A DNA stretch of 64,000 nt from Ekhidna sp964289745 (GCA_964289745.1 CAXYMM010000002.1:439601-503600); one strand, 5' to 3'. Numbered from the stretch's first letter, positions 53,356 through 62,918 are shown. Program-made: numbers and translations. The notes: generated by a model not told the origin, from the letters alone.

Positions 53356-54843
53356 CTAATCTTTCTCGAAGAAAGGTTTCAAAATTTCTTTTTCAGTCGG
53401 CTTGGTTAAAAGACTAGTAATCACGAGAGCAAGAACGGATGCAATGAGCGCAGGGATTGCCACCATTTTTGAATCATATGGGAATGAAATTATAAAAAGA
53501 TCTAAATCAACATCAGAACGATTGAGTACTTCTATCACAATTACTGAGAGCATTCCTGCCAAAATCGATGCAATTCCACCCTCTTTTGTTACTCTCTTCC
53601 AGAAAAAAGTGGCGAGTAAAGGAGGAGCTAGAGCCGCACCTATCATAGTGTAGGAAATAAATGCCATCGAAAGGATTTCCTCAAACTGAGTCATGATGAG
53701 GTACGCAATAAATCCGAGGATTACAATTGCGACCCTTTGAACACGCAGTTTTGTTCTTTCTGTCATGCTCTTGTTGAAATATTTTTCAAATATGTCTCTA
53801 GAAAAGTTGGTGGATGTAACCATTAAAAAGGTATTTCCTGTGGAAAGTATTATCGCAGCTCCACCGGCAAAAAGAAGCGAACCGATGAAGGGAGGTAGTT
53901 GTTCAAACCCGATCCTTAAAATTATTTCCTCAGACATCGGCGCATTCACTGAGCCATCTGGTAGAAAAAATCGAGGATCATCTGCATAGATTGCAAACCC
54001 GACAACTGCAAGTACACACATAAGAAACTCGATGCCTACTACCCCAATAAACATACCCATCACTGCTTTTTTAGCTGATTTCGCATCTTTGGCTGAAGAA
54101 AATTTTTGGTACACACTACTCTCACTTAGAAGCAAGATGAGTGTAGGCAACATGATGCCGAGATACCAAGTGGGCTCGTGCCCTTCTAATACAGATAAGT
54201 GATCTGGACTTACTTCATTGATGGTTTCTACTACGTTACTCCAACCACCAAAACCTGAAATGGCAACGGGGACAGCCAAAATAATGGCGACAATCATGAT
54301 AATACCATTGAAGATATCGATGGAAACAATTGAAACCATTCCAGCCAATGCCGTAAAGACTATGATTGTGAAGAAGGTAATCAAGGTTCCTTGTTCAATT
54401 GAAATACCTCCTTCAGTAAGGATTGACAGAAAACGTCCGCCCCCCTTGAATTGATAACCCGCAATAATGAGATATGCCACCATGATCGTGATCGAGCCCA
54501 GTAATTTTGCAATAGAGGAGTATCGCTTTTCTAAAATATCCGTAAGGGTGTATTGAGAGATCCTTCTAACTCTTGCTGCAATAAAATAAACAGCCAGAAT
54601 GCCTATCCATGCCCCCATGGAAAACCAAAGCTCTGAAAAGCCTACCTGAAAGGTAAGTCCAGCAGTTCCAAATAAGCTGCCTGAACCTATCCACGTAGTG
54701 ACAAGTGTTCCCACTAATAAGTAAACAGGTACGCTTCGTCCTGCTAAAACAAAATCTTCTTCGCTTTTTACAGTTCTACTTTTGTAAATTATAATTCCTG
54801 CCAAAATAAGGATATATGCGATGGTAACAATAATATAAGTCAC
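53356..54843 (-). CDS. Sodium:solute symporter (SSS family)
   Basis: Inner-membrane transporter of 495 residues with about 13 predicted helices. Family features are the N-terminal helix (YIIVTIAYILILAGIIIY), FVLAGRSVPVYLLVGTLVTTWIGSGSLFG (shown in part; helix 1-2 with the unwound GSGS), YTLTDILEKRYSS after helix 3, and SMAFISYTMIGAALAPPLLATFFW. The charged end KPFFEKD follows. Substrate could be proline, a sugar or a carboxylate; the RSVPVY and TDILEKRYS pattern is general to the family. It is upstream of pckA with a 93-base gap. Confidence 0.92.
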   Translation of the reverse strand: MTYIIVTIAYILILAGIIIYKSRTVKSEEDFVLAGRSVPVYLLVGTLVTTWIGSGSLFGTAGLTFQVGFSELWFSMGAWIGILAVYFIAARVRRISQYTLTDILEKRYSSIAKLLGSITIMVAYLIIAGYQFKGGGRFLSILTEGGISIEQGTLITFFTIIVFTALAGMVSIVSIDIFNGIIMIVAIILAVPVAISGFGGWSNVVETINEVSPDHLSVLEGHEPTWYLGIMLPTLILLLSESSVYQKFSSAKDAKSAKKAVMGMFIGVVGIEFLMCVLAVVGFAIYADDPRFFLPDGSVNAPMSEEIILRIGFEQLPPFIGSLLFAGGAAIILSTGNTFLMVTSTNFSRDIFEKYFNKSMTERTKLRVQRVAIVILGFIAYLIMTQFEEILSMAFISYTMIGAALAPPLLATFFWKRVTKEGGIASILAGMLSVIVIEVLNRSDVDLDLFIISFPYDSKMVAIPALIASVLALVITSLLTKPTEKEILKPFFEKD

Positions 54844-54992
54844 GTTGCTAATTTTTTAAGATGAAGCGAAGATAGTTATTCTCTAGAATGGTATTTATAC
54901 CTTCTATCACCTCTTAAAGCCTTTAATATTCAGAAGCCATAATTTAGAGGTGACCACGTTGGTCTTATTTTTTGCGAAATCGTTTTAATTAG

Positions 54993-55013
54993 ACCTAAGT
55001 AGGTTTAATTTTG
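54993..55013 (+). promoter_or_regulatory. Promoter of the thr leader with an overlapping palindrome
   Basis: TAATTTTG (55006-55013) matches the TAnnTTTG -7 element. A transcript starting about 7 bases on would begin at the leader peptide ATG itself. A palindrome ACCTA-ag-TAGGT (54993-55004) sits directly upstream, where a repressor could block the promoter. Confidence 0.45.
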
Positions 55014-55020
55014 GTATTTG

Positions 55021-55098
55021 ATGAAAGAAACAATAACTATTATTTCGACTATTACTGAAAGTATTCTTGCTAAGGTAATGGTGCGTAAAGAATGGTAG
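55021..55098 (+). CDS. Threonine operon leader peptide
   Basis: A 25-codon frame in front of thrA: MKETITIISTITESIL followed by AKVMVRKEW. Four Thr and five Ile codons fall within twelve codons, the signature of amino-acid-starvation sensing by a stalled ribosome, as in the enterobacterial thrL peptide, though the sequence is not homologous. It is followed by a rho-independent hairpin directly before thrA. Too short for the usual gene callers. Function is inferred from composition and position. Confidence 0.78.
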   Translation: MKETITIISTITESILAKVMVRKEW

Positions 55099-55121
55099 TT
55101 GAAAAATGATGAAAAAAAGCT

Positions 55122-55156
55122 ACGCCACTCTTTAATAACAAGGATGGCGTTTTTTT
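55122..55156 (+). terminator. Attenuator terminator of the thr operon
   Basis: An ACGCCACTCTT / AAGGATGGCGT stem (11 bp, one mismatch, one wobble), loop TAATAAC, then T7, ending 16 bases before the thrA ATG. The 5' arm with its flank (CTACGCCACTCTT, 55120-55132) can instead pair with AAGAATGGTAG at the end of the leader peptide (55088-55098), giving an antiterminator. Confidence 0.78.
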
Positions 55157-55172
55157 ATGCCCAACAGATATT

Positions 55173-57593
55173 ATGAAAGTATTAAAATTTGGAGGTACTT
55201 CTGTAAAGGATGCAAAAGCACTCCGACAAGTCAAAGACATTATTTCAAGATATGACTCGAATATTGTAGTGGTTGTGTCTGCTGCTGGAGGCACCACAGA
55301 CGAATTGCTCAAAATAGCGAATATGGCAAATTTGGGCGATTCTGCCTATTTGAATTCAATAGATTCACTTCAAAAGCAGCACGTAGATTTGCATGAAGAG
55401 TTAGTGGGTGAAGGAACAGGTGATCAATTAAACGGATACTTCGATCAGCTTAGAAGAATATGCGAGGGAGTCTTTTTATTAAAAGAACTTACAAATAAAA
55501 GTCAGGATTTTATACTGGGCACTGGCGAACTTCTGTCATCCGTTATTATGACCTCTTATTTGGAAAGTTCAGGTCTTCAAGCGAAATGGTGGGACTCTCG
55601 CGAGTTAATCGTGACCAATGATCGCTTTGGGCAGGCCATTGTAAATTTTGAGCAGACAGGAAATAAGTTGAGAGAAGCTAAAAAAAAATTTGATCAAATT
55701 AATATTCTCCCAGGCTTTATCGCCTCTACGGAAGCAAACGAGATGACTACTTTAGGTAGGGGAGGATCCGACTATACCGCTTCTATTATTGCAGCTGAGA
55801 TAAGTGCGGAACTCCTGGAGATATGGACGGACGTAGATGGTATAATGACAGCGGATCCCCGAAGAGTTAAGCCTTCGCAAACGCTAAATCAAGTATCATA
55901 CGAAGAGGCACTGGAACTTTCCTACTTCGGTGCTAAAGTTATCTATGCTCAAAGCATTGCCCCTGTCCTGAAAACGGGTATTGAGGTGAAGGTTATGAAC
56001 ACCTTTTCACCTGAAAAAGAAGGAACGCTGATAACATCTGATGCCAAAGATTCACTCCTTATCAAAGGAATTTCTAGTATTGATAATATTTCCATCCTGT
56101 CTATTGTGGGTAGCTCATTGCAGCGTACTGATGATTTTTTTCCTAGGCTTTTCAAAGCACTAGGCGATTACGGCATTAGCATTGTATTTATGACCCACAG
56201 TAATGCCGCATTGACGGTTACCCTTGGTTTTAGAACAAGCATAGCTGGCAAAGCCTATGATGTCTTGAAAGAAGAATTTAATGGTCATGAGGAGCAAGAA
56301 GTTATTCAAAGCACCAGTTTTGAAAAAGGGTATGCTTTGCTTGCTTTGATAGGCTCGAATATGAAAGATCAGATCGGGGTGAGCGGAACCATGTTTAATG
56401 TACTTGGAAGAAATGGCATTAGCATTAAAGCCATATCACAAGGTTCTTCCGAACGAAACATTTCGGCCATTATTCCGAAGGAGGATCTAGACAAAGCACT
56501 AAATGTATTGCATGAAAGTTTCTTCCTGTCGAAGGTAAAACGAATTAACCTCTTCATTATAGGAGTGGGAAATGTAGGAGAAGCGTTTTTAAGTCAACTT
56601 TCCCAACAGTTTTTGTTCTTAAAGGAAAATCACCAACTCAACATTAAGGTTATTGGAGTGGCGAATTCCAGAATCATGGCTTTTGAAAAAGACGGAATCC
56701 CACTCTCTAAATGGAAGGATCATTTAGCCAAAGGCGAAAAGTTTACTAAAGAAGCTTATATTAAAAAAATGGTAAACTTGAATTATCGAAGTGCCATTTT
56801 TGTAGACATCACCGCTTCCAATGACATAGCCAGCATGTATCTGCCTATTTTAGAAGAGAGCATATCTGTTGTTACGCCTAATAAAATAGCGGCAACAAGA
56901 TCACAAGAGCATTACCTAAATCTCAAAGCAGCAACTAAGAAATACCACAGCCAGTTCTTAATCGAAACAAACGTTTGCGCAGGTCTACCGATCCTATCTA
57001 CATTAAACGATCTGGTGAGAAGTGGAGATAAAGTAGTTAAGCTACAAGCTGTACTTTCTGGTACGTTAAATTTTTTGTTCAATGAGTACAATGGAACAGA
57101 ATCTTTTGCCAGTGTGATTAAAAAAGCCAAGGAGCTGGGGTATACGGAACCTGATCCTCGACTCGATCTATCTGGTGAGGATGTGTTGCGTAAGCTACTT
57201 ATTTTGATCCGTGAGAGTGGCTATCAAATGGAAATGGAACAAATTGAAGCCACTTCTTTTTTGCCTGTTTCTTGTCAAAAATGCAAAGACCTAGGTGATT
57301 TTTATGAAAAAGTGGAGGCAGAGGAAGCGTACTTCAAATCGCTCTTTGAGAAAGCACAAGCAAATGGCACTCGCCTAAAAGTGATAGCATCTTATAGCGA
57401 AGGAAAAGGCACCTTTAGTTTGACCGAAGTGCCAGACAATCACCCTTTTTATAACCTAGAAGGAAAAGACAATGTAGTACTATTTTACACGAGTCGGTAT
57501 AGTGAGCAACCCATGGTTATCAAAGGCGCTGGTGCTGGTGCTGAGGTTACCGCCTCGGGAATATTCGCCGATATTTTACGAATTGCACAATAA
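55173..57593 (+). CDS. thrA: Bifunctional aspartokinase / homoserine dehydrogenase
   Basis: Catalyses the first and third steps from aspartate to homoserine. The 806-residue protein has the kinase domain (KVLKFGGTSVKDAKAL, residues 1-16; TLGRGGSDYTASI; EIWTDVDGIMTADPR), two ACT regulatory domains at about 310-455 (VSGTMFNVLGRNGISIKAIS) and the homoserine dehydrogenase (NLFIIGVGNVGEAFL; VTPNKIA; catalytic region LSGTLNFLFNEY and GYTEPDPRLDLSG). Feedback inhibition by Thr is expected from the ACT domains. It is the first structural gene of thrABC, under the leader attenuator. Confidence 0.97.
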   Translation: MKVLKFGGTSVKDAKALRQVKDIISRYDSNIVVVVSAAGGTTDELLKIANMANLGDSAYLNSIDSLQKQHVDLHEELVGEGTGDQLNGYFDQLRRICEGVFLLKELTNKSQDFILGTGELLSSVIMTSYLESSGLQAKWWDSRELIVTNDRFGQAIVNFEQTGNKLREAKKKFDQINILPGFIASTEANEMTTLGRGGSDYTASIIAAEISAELLEIWTDVDGIMTADPRRVKPSQTLNQVSYEEALELSYFGAKVIYAQSIAPVLKTGIEVKVMNTFSPEKEGTLITSDAKDSLLIKGISSIDNISILSIVGSSLQRTDDFFPRLFKALGDYGISIVFMTHSNAALTVTLGFRTSIAGKAYDVLKEEFNGHEEQEVIQSTSFEKGYALLALIGSNMKDQIGVSGTMFNVLGRNGISIKAISQGSSERNISAIIPKEDLDKALNVLHESFFLSKVKRINLFIIGVGNVGEAFLSQLSQQFLFLKENHQLNIKVIGVANSRIMAFEKDGIPLSKWKDHLAKGEKFTKEAYIKKMVNLNYRSAIFVDITASNDIASMYLPILEESISVVTPNKIAATRSQEHYLNLKAATKKYHSQFLIETNVCAGLPILSTLNDLVRSGDKVVKLQAVLSGTLNFLFNEYNGTESFASVIKKAKELGYTEPDPRLDLSGEDVLRKLLILIRESGYQMEMEQIEATSFLPVSCQKCKDLGDFYEKVEAEEAYFKSLFEKAQANGTRLKVIASYSEGKGTFSLTEVPDNHPFYNLEGKDNVVLFYTSRYSEQPMVIKGAGAGAEVTASGIFADILRIAQ

Positions 57594-57603
57594 AATAATT
57601 AAA

Positions 57604-58527
57604 ATGAAAAAAATCAAGGTGTTTGCACCCGCTTCGGTCGCCAATGTGGGTTGTGGGTATGATACGATGGGTTTTGCGTTGGATCGTATTGGAGAAGAGT
57701 TAATTCTGACTAAGCGTGCAGACGAACAGCTGGTGATAAAAGATATTATTGGCGCAAGCTTGAGCAGAGAAGCGTCTCAAAATGTAGCAACGATTTCAAT
57801 AAAATCATTTTTAAATTATATTGATTCTAAACAGGGGTTTGATGTGACAATCATCAAGCATTTTAAGCCAGGTAGTGGCCTTGGTTCTAGTGCGAGTAGT
57901 GCATCTGGTGCTGTGTTTGCCGCAAATGAGTTGTTAAATAACCCTTTGCCTAAGGCAGAACTGTTGCAATTTGCCCTTGAAGGAGAAGCATTTGCCTCGA
58001 AGAGCTATCATGCAGATAACGTAGCCCCATCTTTGTTAGGTGGGTTTCAGGTAATTAGAGGGTATGACCCGTTGGATTTTTTCGAAGTAAAAACGGCATT
58101 AGACTTACATGTTTTGATCGTGTTTCCAGATGTACAAGTAAAAACGGTAGATTCTAAAGGACTAGTGCCAAGAGAGCTTCCAGTTGTAATTGCCAGAAAC
58201 CAATGGGCTAATACTGCTGCATTAATTCAAGCTTTGAATGTTGGGAATACTGAACTGTTAAAAAAGGCTATAAAAGACTATGTCGCAGAGCCGGCAAGAA
58301 AGGTATTGATTCCAAAATATGATGATGTGCAACGCATAGCTGAAAACTTAGGAGTCGTTGGATTCAATATCTCTGGTTCTGGGCCTAGTATGTTTTCTTT
58401 GTTTAAGGATGAAACAAGAATACCTCATATGAAAGAACAAGTTGAAAAACTATATGCTAAAACAGGAATAGACTGTAAGATTTACCACGCCAAAATGGAT
58501 ACGGAAGGTTGTAAAGTCGTCTCATGA
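57604..58527 (+). CDS. thrB: Homoserine kinase
   Basis: GHMP kinase phosphorylating homoserine with ATP. I start at MKKIKVFAPASVANVG (57604), 10 bases behind thrA; the open frame reaches into thrA but without family similarity. Motif 1 is FAPASVANVGCGYDTMG, the ATP loop GSGLGSSASSASG (residues about 92-104), and motif 3 is GFNISGSGPSMFSL. At 307 residues it has normal length. The stop overlaps the thrC start (ATGA), so the two are translationally coupled. Confidence 0.96.
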   Translation: MKKIKVFAPASVANVGCGYDTMGFALDRIGEELILTKRADEQLVIKDIIGASLSREASQNVATISIKSFLNYIDSKQGFDVTIIKHFKPGSGLGSSASSASGAVFAANELLNNPLPKAELLQFALEGEAFASKSYHADNVAPSLLGGFQVIRGYDPLDFFEVKTALDLHVLIVFPDVQVKTVDSKGLVPRELPVVIARNQWANTAALIQALNVGNTELLKKAIKDYVAEPARKVLIPKYDDVQRIAENLGVVGFNISGSGPSMFSLFKDETRIPHMKEQVEKLYAKTGIDCKIYHAKMDTEGCKVVS

Positions 58528-59810
58528 AATTCTATAGTACAAAAAACAAGTCCAATAGTGCCTCCTTCAGGGAGGCAGTAACCAAGAGTTTGCCTAGCGA
58601 TAATGGACTTTACTTTCCTGAGAGCATCCCTACTTTAAATTCTTCATTTTTGAGTTCCATAAGTGATAAGAAATTAACAGAGGTAGCTTTCGAGGTACTA
58701 AGACCTTTTTGCAAAGCAGATATGTCTGAAGAGAAGCTTTGGTCTATTGTGGAAAGCACCTTCTTTTTTGATATACCCATAGTGGAAGTAGAGTCTGATA
58801 TTCATTGTTTAGAACTATTTCATGGACCAACGATGGCATTTAAAGATGTGGGGGCGCGCTTTCTTGCGCGTACTCTATCTTGCTTTCAAGAGACAGAAGA
58901 CCATGAAACCACGATTCTCGTTGCTACTTCCGGAGATACAGGAGGTGCTGTTGCCTCGGGTTTTTACTGCCAACCAGGAATTAACGTAGTAATTCTTTTT
59001 CCAAAAGGAAAAGTAACACCGCTACAGGAGCGACAAATGACAACACTCGGCGGAAACATCAGAACATTAGAAGTAGAGGGTAATTTTGATGACTGCCAGG
59101 CAATGGTAAAGCACGCTTTTCTAGATAAATCGCTCAATGTAAAAATCAATCTTTCGTCGGCCAACTCCATCAATATCGCAAGATGGTTACCTCAATCTAT
59201 TTATTATTATGTACCGTTTATAAACTGGGGGCTGAACAATAAAACTGTTTTTAGCGTTCCAAGTGGAAATTATGGAAATGTAACTTCGGGCATGTTGGCA
59301 AAGAAAATGGGATTGCCGATCGGTCGTTTTATTGTAGCCTCCAATTCCAATGATGTAGTGCCTCGTTATCTGGAGAGTGGGACTTACGAACCCAGCCATA
59401 CAATCCAAACCATTTCCAATGCGATGGATGTGAGCAACCCAAGCAATTTTACAAGACTTGAAACGCTCTACAATCACTCATATGAAAATATTATCTCTGA
59501 TATTTCAGGCTATCGATTAGGTGACGAAGAGACAAGAGCAACCATGAAATTCTGTCATAGTCAAAATGGATATCTGGCTGATCCTCACAGTGCCATTGCC
59601 TACAAAGCACTAAAAGAGCAGTTGCAAAAAGGAGAGCTGGGTGTATTTTTAGGCACAGCTCATTATTGCAAGTTTATGAATGTGATGCAGGATGCAATAG
59701 GCCCTGAATTGGAACTACCTGAAAATACTAAGCCATTATTCAAAAAGGAAAGTAAATCCGTTCCCTTGAAAAATGATTTTGAAGCCTTTAAAGCCTTCTT
59801 ATTAGGGTAA
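58524..59810 (+). CDS. thrC: Threonine synthase
   Basis: PLP enzyme converting O-phosphohomoserine to threonine, last step of the operon's pathway. The 428-residue protein opens with FYSTKNKSNSASFREAV, has the PLP Lys in GPTMAFKDVGARF (about residue 110), the phosphate loop SGDTGGAVASGF, and PSGNYGNVTSG. This is the shorter ThrC class of Bacteroidota and E. coli. It completes thrABC. A strong terminator lies downstream, towards groEL. Confidence 0.96.
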   Translation: MKFYSTKNKSNSASFREAVTKSLPSDNGLYFPESIPTLNSSFLSSISDKKLTEVAFEVLRPFCKADMSEEKLWSIVESTFFFDIPIVEVESDIHCLELFHGPTMAFKDVGARFLARTLSCFQETEDHETTILVATSGDTGGAVASGFYCQPGINVVILFPKGKVTPLQERQMTTLGGNIRTLEVEGNFDDCQAMVKHAFLDKSLNVKINLSSANSINIARWLPQSIYYYVPFINWGLNNKTVFSVPSGNYGNVTSGMLAKKMGLPIGRFIVASNSNDVVPRYLESGTYEPSHTIQTISNAMDVSNPSNFTRLETLYNHSYENIISDISGYRLGDEETRATMKFCHSQNGYLADPHSAIAYKALKEQLQKGELGVFLGTAHYCKFMNVMQDAIGPELELPENTKPLFKKESKSVPLKNDFEAFKAFLLG

Positions 59811-59993
59811 GCAAGTTTCAAACATGACAGATGAATTTGATATTCAATAATAAAGTGAGGAGCTATTGAGTACCGAAAGTAAAGAGCTACTGCGTTGGTC
59901 TTGGTAGTGTCTGCCAATGCTTTTTACGCTAAAAAAAGCTAACAACCATCTAATCAGTAGTTTACAATAGCTTTTAAAATCAAAGTATCACAA

Positions 59994-60031
59994 AAAAGCC
60001 ATCCCAATGAAAATGAATAGGGATGGCTTTT
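59994..60031. terminator. Bidirectional terminator between thrC and groEL
   Basis: AAAAGCCATCCC pairs perfectly with GGGATGGCTTTT around a 14-base loop. A- and T-runs on both sides allow termination of both convergent operons. Confidence 0.8.
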
Positions 60032-60057
60032 ATAATTATTTAATTTCGAAATGCTTT

Positions 60058-61695
60058 TTACATCATTCCGCCCATACCACCACCTGGAGGCATTGGAGGC
60101 ATAGCAGCAGCACCTTCTGGCTCTGGCTGATCTGCTACCACACACTCAGTAGTGAGTAGAAGTGACGCAATAGATGCAGCGTTTTCAAGTGCCAATCTGG
60201 TAACTTTTGTAGGATCAATGATTCCAGCTTTGAACATGTTCACATATTTACCAGTAGCTGCATTGAACCCATAATCACCTTTTTCGGCTGCTACTTCGTT
60301 TACCACAACTGAAGCTTCGCCACCTGCATTACCTACGATTGTTCTTAGAGGGGCTTGGATTGCAGACTTGATGATCGCCACACCTGTATTCTGGTCTTCA
60401 TTTTCAAGTGCCAAGCTATCAAGTGCGGCCATAGCTCTAATCAATGAAACACCACCACCCGCTACAATGCCTTCCTGTACCGCAGCTCTTGTTGCGTGAA
60501 GCGCATCATCCACTCGATCTTTCTTCTCTTTCATTTCTACTTCGGTAGCAGCTCCAATGTAAAGGATTGCTACGCCACCAGAAAGTTTAGCTAGTCTTTC
60601 TTGTAGTTTTTCCTTATCATAATCTGAAGTTGTGTTTTCGATTTGCTGCTTGATTTGGTTTACTCTACCCTCGATGTCTTCTTTTTTACCAGCACCATTT
60701 ACAACAGTCGTATTGTCTTTGTCAATGTTTACTTTTTCGGCAGTACCTAGATAATCGATTGTAGCATTCTCTAGTTTGTAACCTCTTTCCTCAGAAATTA
60801 CAGTGCCACCAGTGAGGATCGCAATATCCTCTAGCATAGCTTTTCTTCTATCTCCAAAGCCAGGTGCTTTCACAGCGGCGATTTTTAGAGATCCTCTAAT
60901 TTTATTTACCACCAAAGTAGCCAATGCTTCTCCTTCTACATCTTCAGCGATGATCAAGAGTGGCTTACCAGATTGTGCAGTAGCTTCTAAGATAGGAAGT
61001 AACTCCTTCATATTAGAGATTTTCTTGTCGTAGATCAAGATGTATGGATTCTCTAACTCAGCTTCCATTTTATCAGTATTAGTCACGAAGTAAGGAGAGA
61101 GGTATCCTCTATCGAATTGCATACCTTCTACTGTTTTTACTTCGGTCTCGGTACCTTTTGCTTCTTCAACAGTAATTACTCCGTCTTTCCCTACTTTATC
61201 CATCGCATCTGCTATCATCTTACCAACTTCCTGATCGTTATTAGCGGAAACAGTAGCAACTTGAGAAATCTCATCGTTTGTTTTAATTTCTTTAGATTGG
61301 GATTTTAAATTTTCAACAATTGCACTTACTGCTTTGTCTATACCTCTTTTAAGATCCATTGGATTAGCGCCAGCAGCTACGTTTTTGATTCCGTATCCGA
61401 AAATTGCCTGAGCCAAAACAGTAGCAGTAGTTGTTCCATCTCCAGCATCATCTGCTGTTTTAGAAGCCACTTCTTTTACAAGTTGCGCGCCCATATTTTC
61501 AATTGGTTCTTTGATCTCAATCTCTTTCGCCACTGATACTCCATCTTTTGTAACAGTAGGGGCTCCGAATTTTTTGTCGAGGATTACATTTCTTCCCTTA
61601 GGACCTAATGTAACCTTAACAGCGTCTGCAAGAATATCAACTCCTTTTTTGATGCTATCCCTTGCGTCAGTATTAAAAAATATATCTTTTGCCAT
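60058..61695 (-). CDS. groEL: Chaperonin GroEL (60 kDa)
   Basis: ATP-dependent folding chamber subunit, cytoplasmic. The 545-residue protein begins AKDIFFNTDARDSIKKG and shows the ATP-binding LGPKGRNVILDK and GDGTTTATVLAQ, catalytic Asp in ISANNDQ-like VSANNDQEVG, and GGGVSLIRA. It ends in the Gly/Met tail GGGMGGMM. Length is typical. It follows groES by 29 bases on the minus strand and is certainly cotranscribed. Confidence 0.98.
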   Translation of the reverse strand: MAKDIFFNTDARDSIKKGVDILADAVKVTLGPKGRNVILDKKFGAPTVTKDGVSVAKEIEIKEPIENMGAQLVKEVASKTADDAGDGTTTATVLAQAIFGYGIKNVAAGANPMDLKRGIDKAVSAIVENLKSQSKEIKTNDEISQVATVSANNDQEVGKMIADAMDKVGKDGVITVEEAKGTETEVKTVEGMQFDRGYLSPYFVTNTDKMEAELENPYILIYDKKISNMKELLPILEATAQSGKPLLIIAEDVEGEALATLVVNKIRGSLKIAAVKAPGFGDRRKAMLEDIAILTGGTVISEERGYKLENATIDYLGTAEKVNIDKDNTTVVNGAGKKEDIEGRVNQIKQQIENTTSDYDKEKLQERLAKLSGGVAILYIGAATEVEMKEKKDRVDDALHATRAAVQEGIVAGGGVSLIRAMAALDSLALENEDQNTGVAIIKSAIQAPLRTIVGNAGGEASVVVNEVAAEKGDYGFNAATGKYVNMFKAGIIDPTKVTRLALENAASIASLLLTTECVVADQPEPEGAAAMPPMPPGGGMGGMM

Positions 61696-61724
61696 TTTTT
61701 TTAATTTAAATTAATTAATGTGAT

Positions 61725-62003
61725 TTAAATAACTCCGTAAATATCCGATTCTTTCATAATGAGGTAGTCGTTACCCTCTATAGTCACCTCTGTGCCTGAG
61801 TACTTTCCATAAAGAACTTGATCCCCAACTTTTACATTGATTGGCTCGTCTTTCTTACCCGTTCCAAGAGCTACAATAGTTCCTTGCTGAGGTTTTTCTT
61901 TAGCTGTGTCTGGAATAATAATTCCACTAGCAGTTTTTTCTTCTGCCGCCGCAGGCTTCACTAGAACTCGGTCGGCAAGTGGCTTAAAGTTTACTTTTGA
62001 CAT
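61725..62003 (-). CDS. groES: Co-chaperonin GroES (10 kDa)
   Basis: Heptameric lid of the GroEL chamber. The 92-residue protein shows FKPLADRVLVKPAAAEEKTA, the mobile loop SGIIIPDTAKEKPQQG (binding GroEL through III), VGDQVLYGKYSGTEV and the end YLIMKESDIYGVI. The first gene of groES-groEL. The upstream region has inverted repeats, but I could not identify a CIRCE element, so heat-shock control is not evident from sequence. Confidence 0.98.
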   Translation of the reverse strand: MSKVNFKPLADRVLVKPAAAEEKTASGIIIPDTAKEKPQQGTIVALGTGKKDEPINVKVGDQVLYGKYSGTEVTIEGNDYLIMKESDIYGVI

Positions 62004-62151
62004 GTTTACTAAATATTTAAAGTTTGATTTATTTTAACAATAACATTATTAACATTTAGCATGCCAAAATGAAGCTGTCCGCTTTCCTGGCAGCTTTAAC
62101 TGACAATTTTTCATATTCGTCTTTTTAACATCTTTATTGAACTAATTTTCT

Positions 62152-62164
62152 TGTCAATTTGACA
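62152..62164. repeat. Palindrome in the groES / hypothetical divergent promoter region
   Basis: TGTCAA-t-TTGACA, a perfect 6-bp inverted repeat 37 bases upstream of the gene at 62202 and about 150 bases upstream of groES. A looser repeat (GCTGTC...GGCAGC) lies near 62078-62098. Either could be an operator; neither matches CIRCE. Confidence 0.35.
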
Positions 62165-62201
62165 TTTCAGATTTAGATTAAGAAATAAATAAAACAGTAG
62201 T

Positions 62202-62918
62202 ATGGATAGATTAAAACACGACTGGTTGACCGAAGGGTTAATTGATTATGAATATAAAAAATACATTTTATTGGCTTATCTGAAAGATGTGAAGAAGCGT
62301 TTTAACCAATCTGAACTTTATCCTTTTATGGCGGATTTGGTTTTTCACTATCGAAATCTTCTGAAAGTAAAAGAGAGCAAGGAGTTGATGTATGATAATT
62401 TTCCCAATTCACTTTCGAAAGCAGATTTCGCAAAGCTCCAATTGACGTATAATAAGATTATTGAGGAAGATGAAATGATGAAACAAATTGAGGAGATAAT
62501 CGCTTTTGCTCTGCCTAAAGTAAAGGAGACGTTGGAAGAGGGGAAAGAGCTTTTTGAATTCGTTGAAGAAAATGTTGAGATGGTGGCAGTGGGCTTAACC
62601 CCGTTATATTTAGATGAAGGTTACCTTTTTATTAATATGGAGCGAAATACTGGTGTAGCAATTTTTCGTTATCAAATGATACTTTTTGAACATTCAGAGG
62701 AAAAGTATAGAAGTTTGAATACCTATTTTATTGGAAATGAAATAAGACGAATTAATAAAACGTTCGAGAACATTAAAATAGACCTGACACGCAGTTATTC
62801 TGATTTACCAAACCCTGCAACTTATGCGGCCATTTCCAAATTGAAATTCCCTTTAGAGTCAACGATACTGCCAGTGGCAAAAAGGATACTTGTGCGGAGA
62901 ATATCAGAAGCTAATTAA
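62202..62918 (+). CDS. Conserved hypothetical protein of Cytophagales type
   Basis: A 238-residue soluble protein, start well placed behind a promoter-like gap. It opens MDRLKHDWLTEGLIDYEYKKYILLAYLKDV and carries a predominantly helical first half and a C-terminal block DLPNPATYAAISKLKFPLE and ending ILPVAKRILVRRI. I recall similar proteins as hypothetical in related genomes but no domain name. It is convergent with and overlaps secG by 4 bases. No function can be assigned. Confidence 0.78.
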   Translation: MDRLKHDWLTEGLIDYEYKKYILLAYLKDVKKRFNQSELYPFMADLVFHYRNLLKVKESKELMYDNFPNSLSKADFAKLQLTYNKIIEEDEMMKQIEEIIAFALPKVKETLEEGKELFEFVEENVEMVAVGLTPLYLDEGYLFINMERNTGVAIFRYQMILFEHSEEKYRSLNTYFIGNEIRRINKTFENIKIDLTRSYSDLPNPATYAAISKLKFPLESTILPVAKRILVRRISEAN

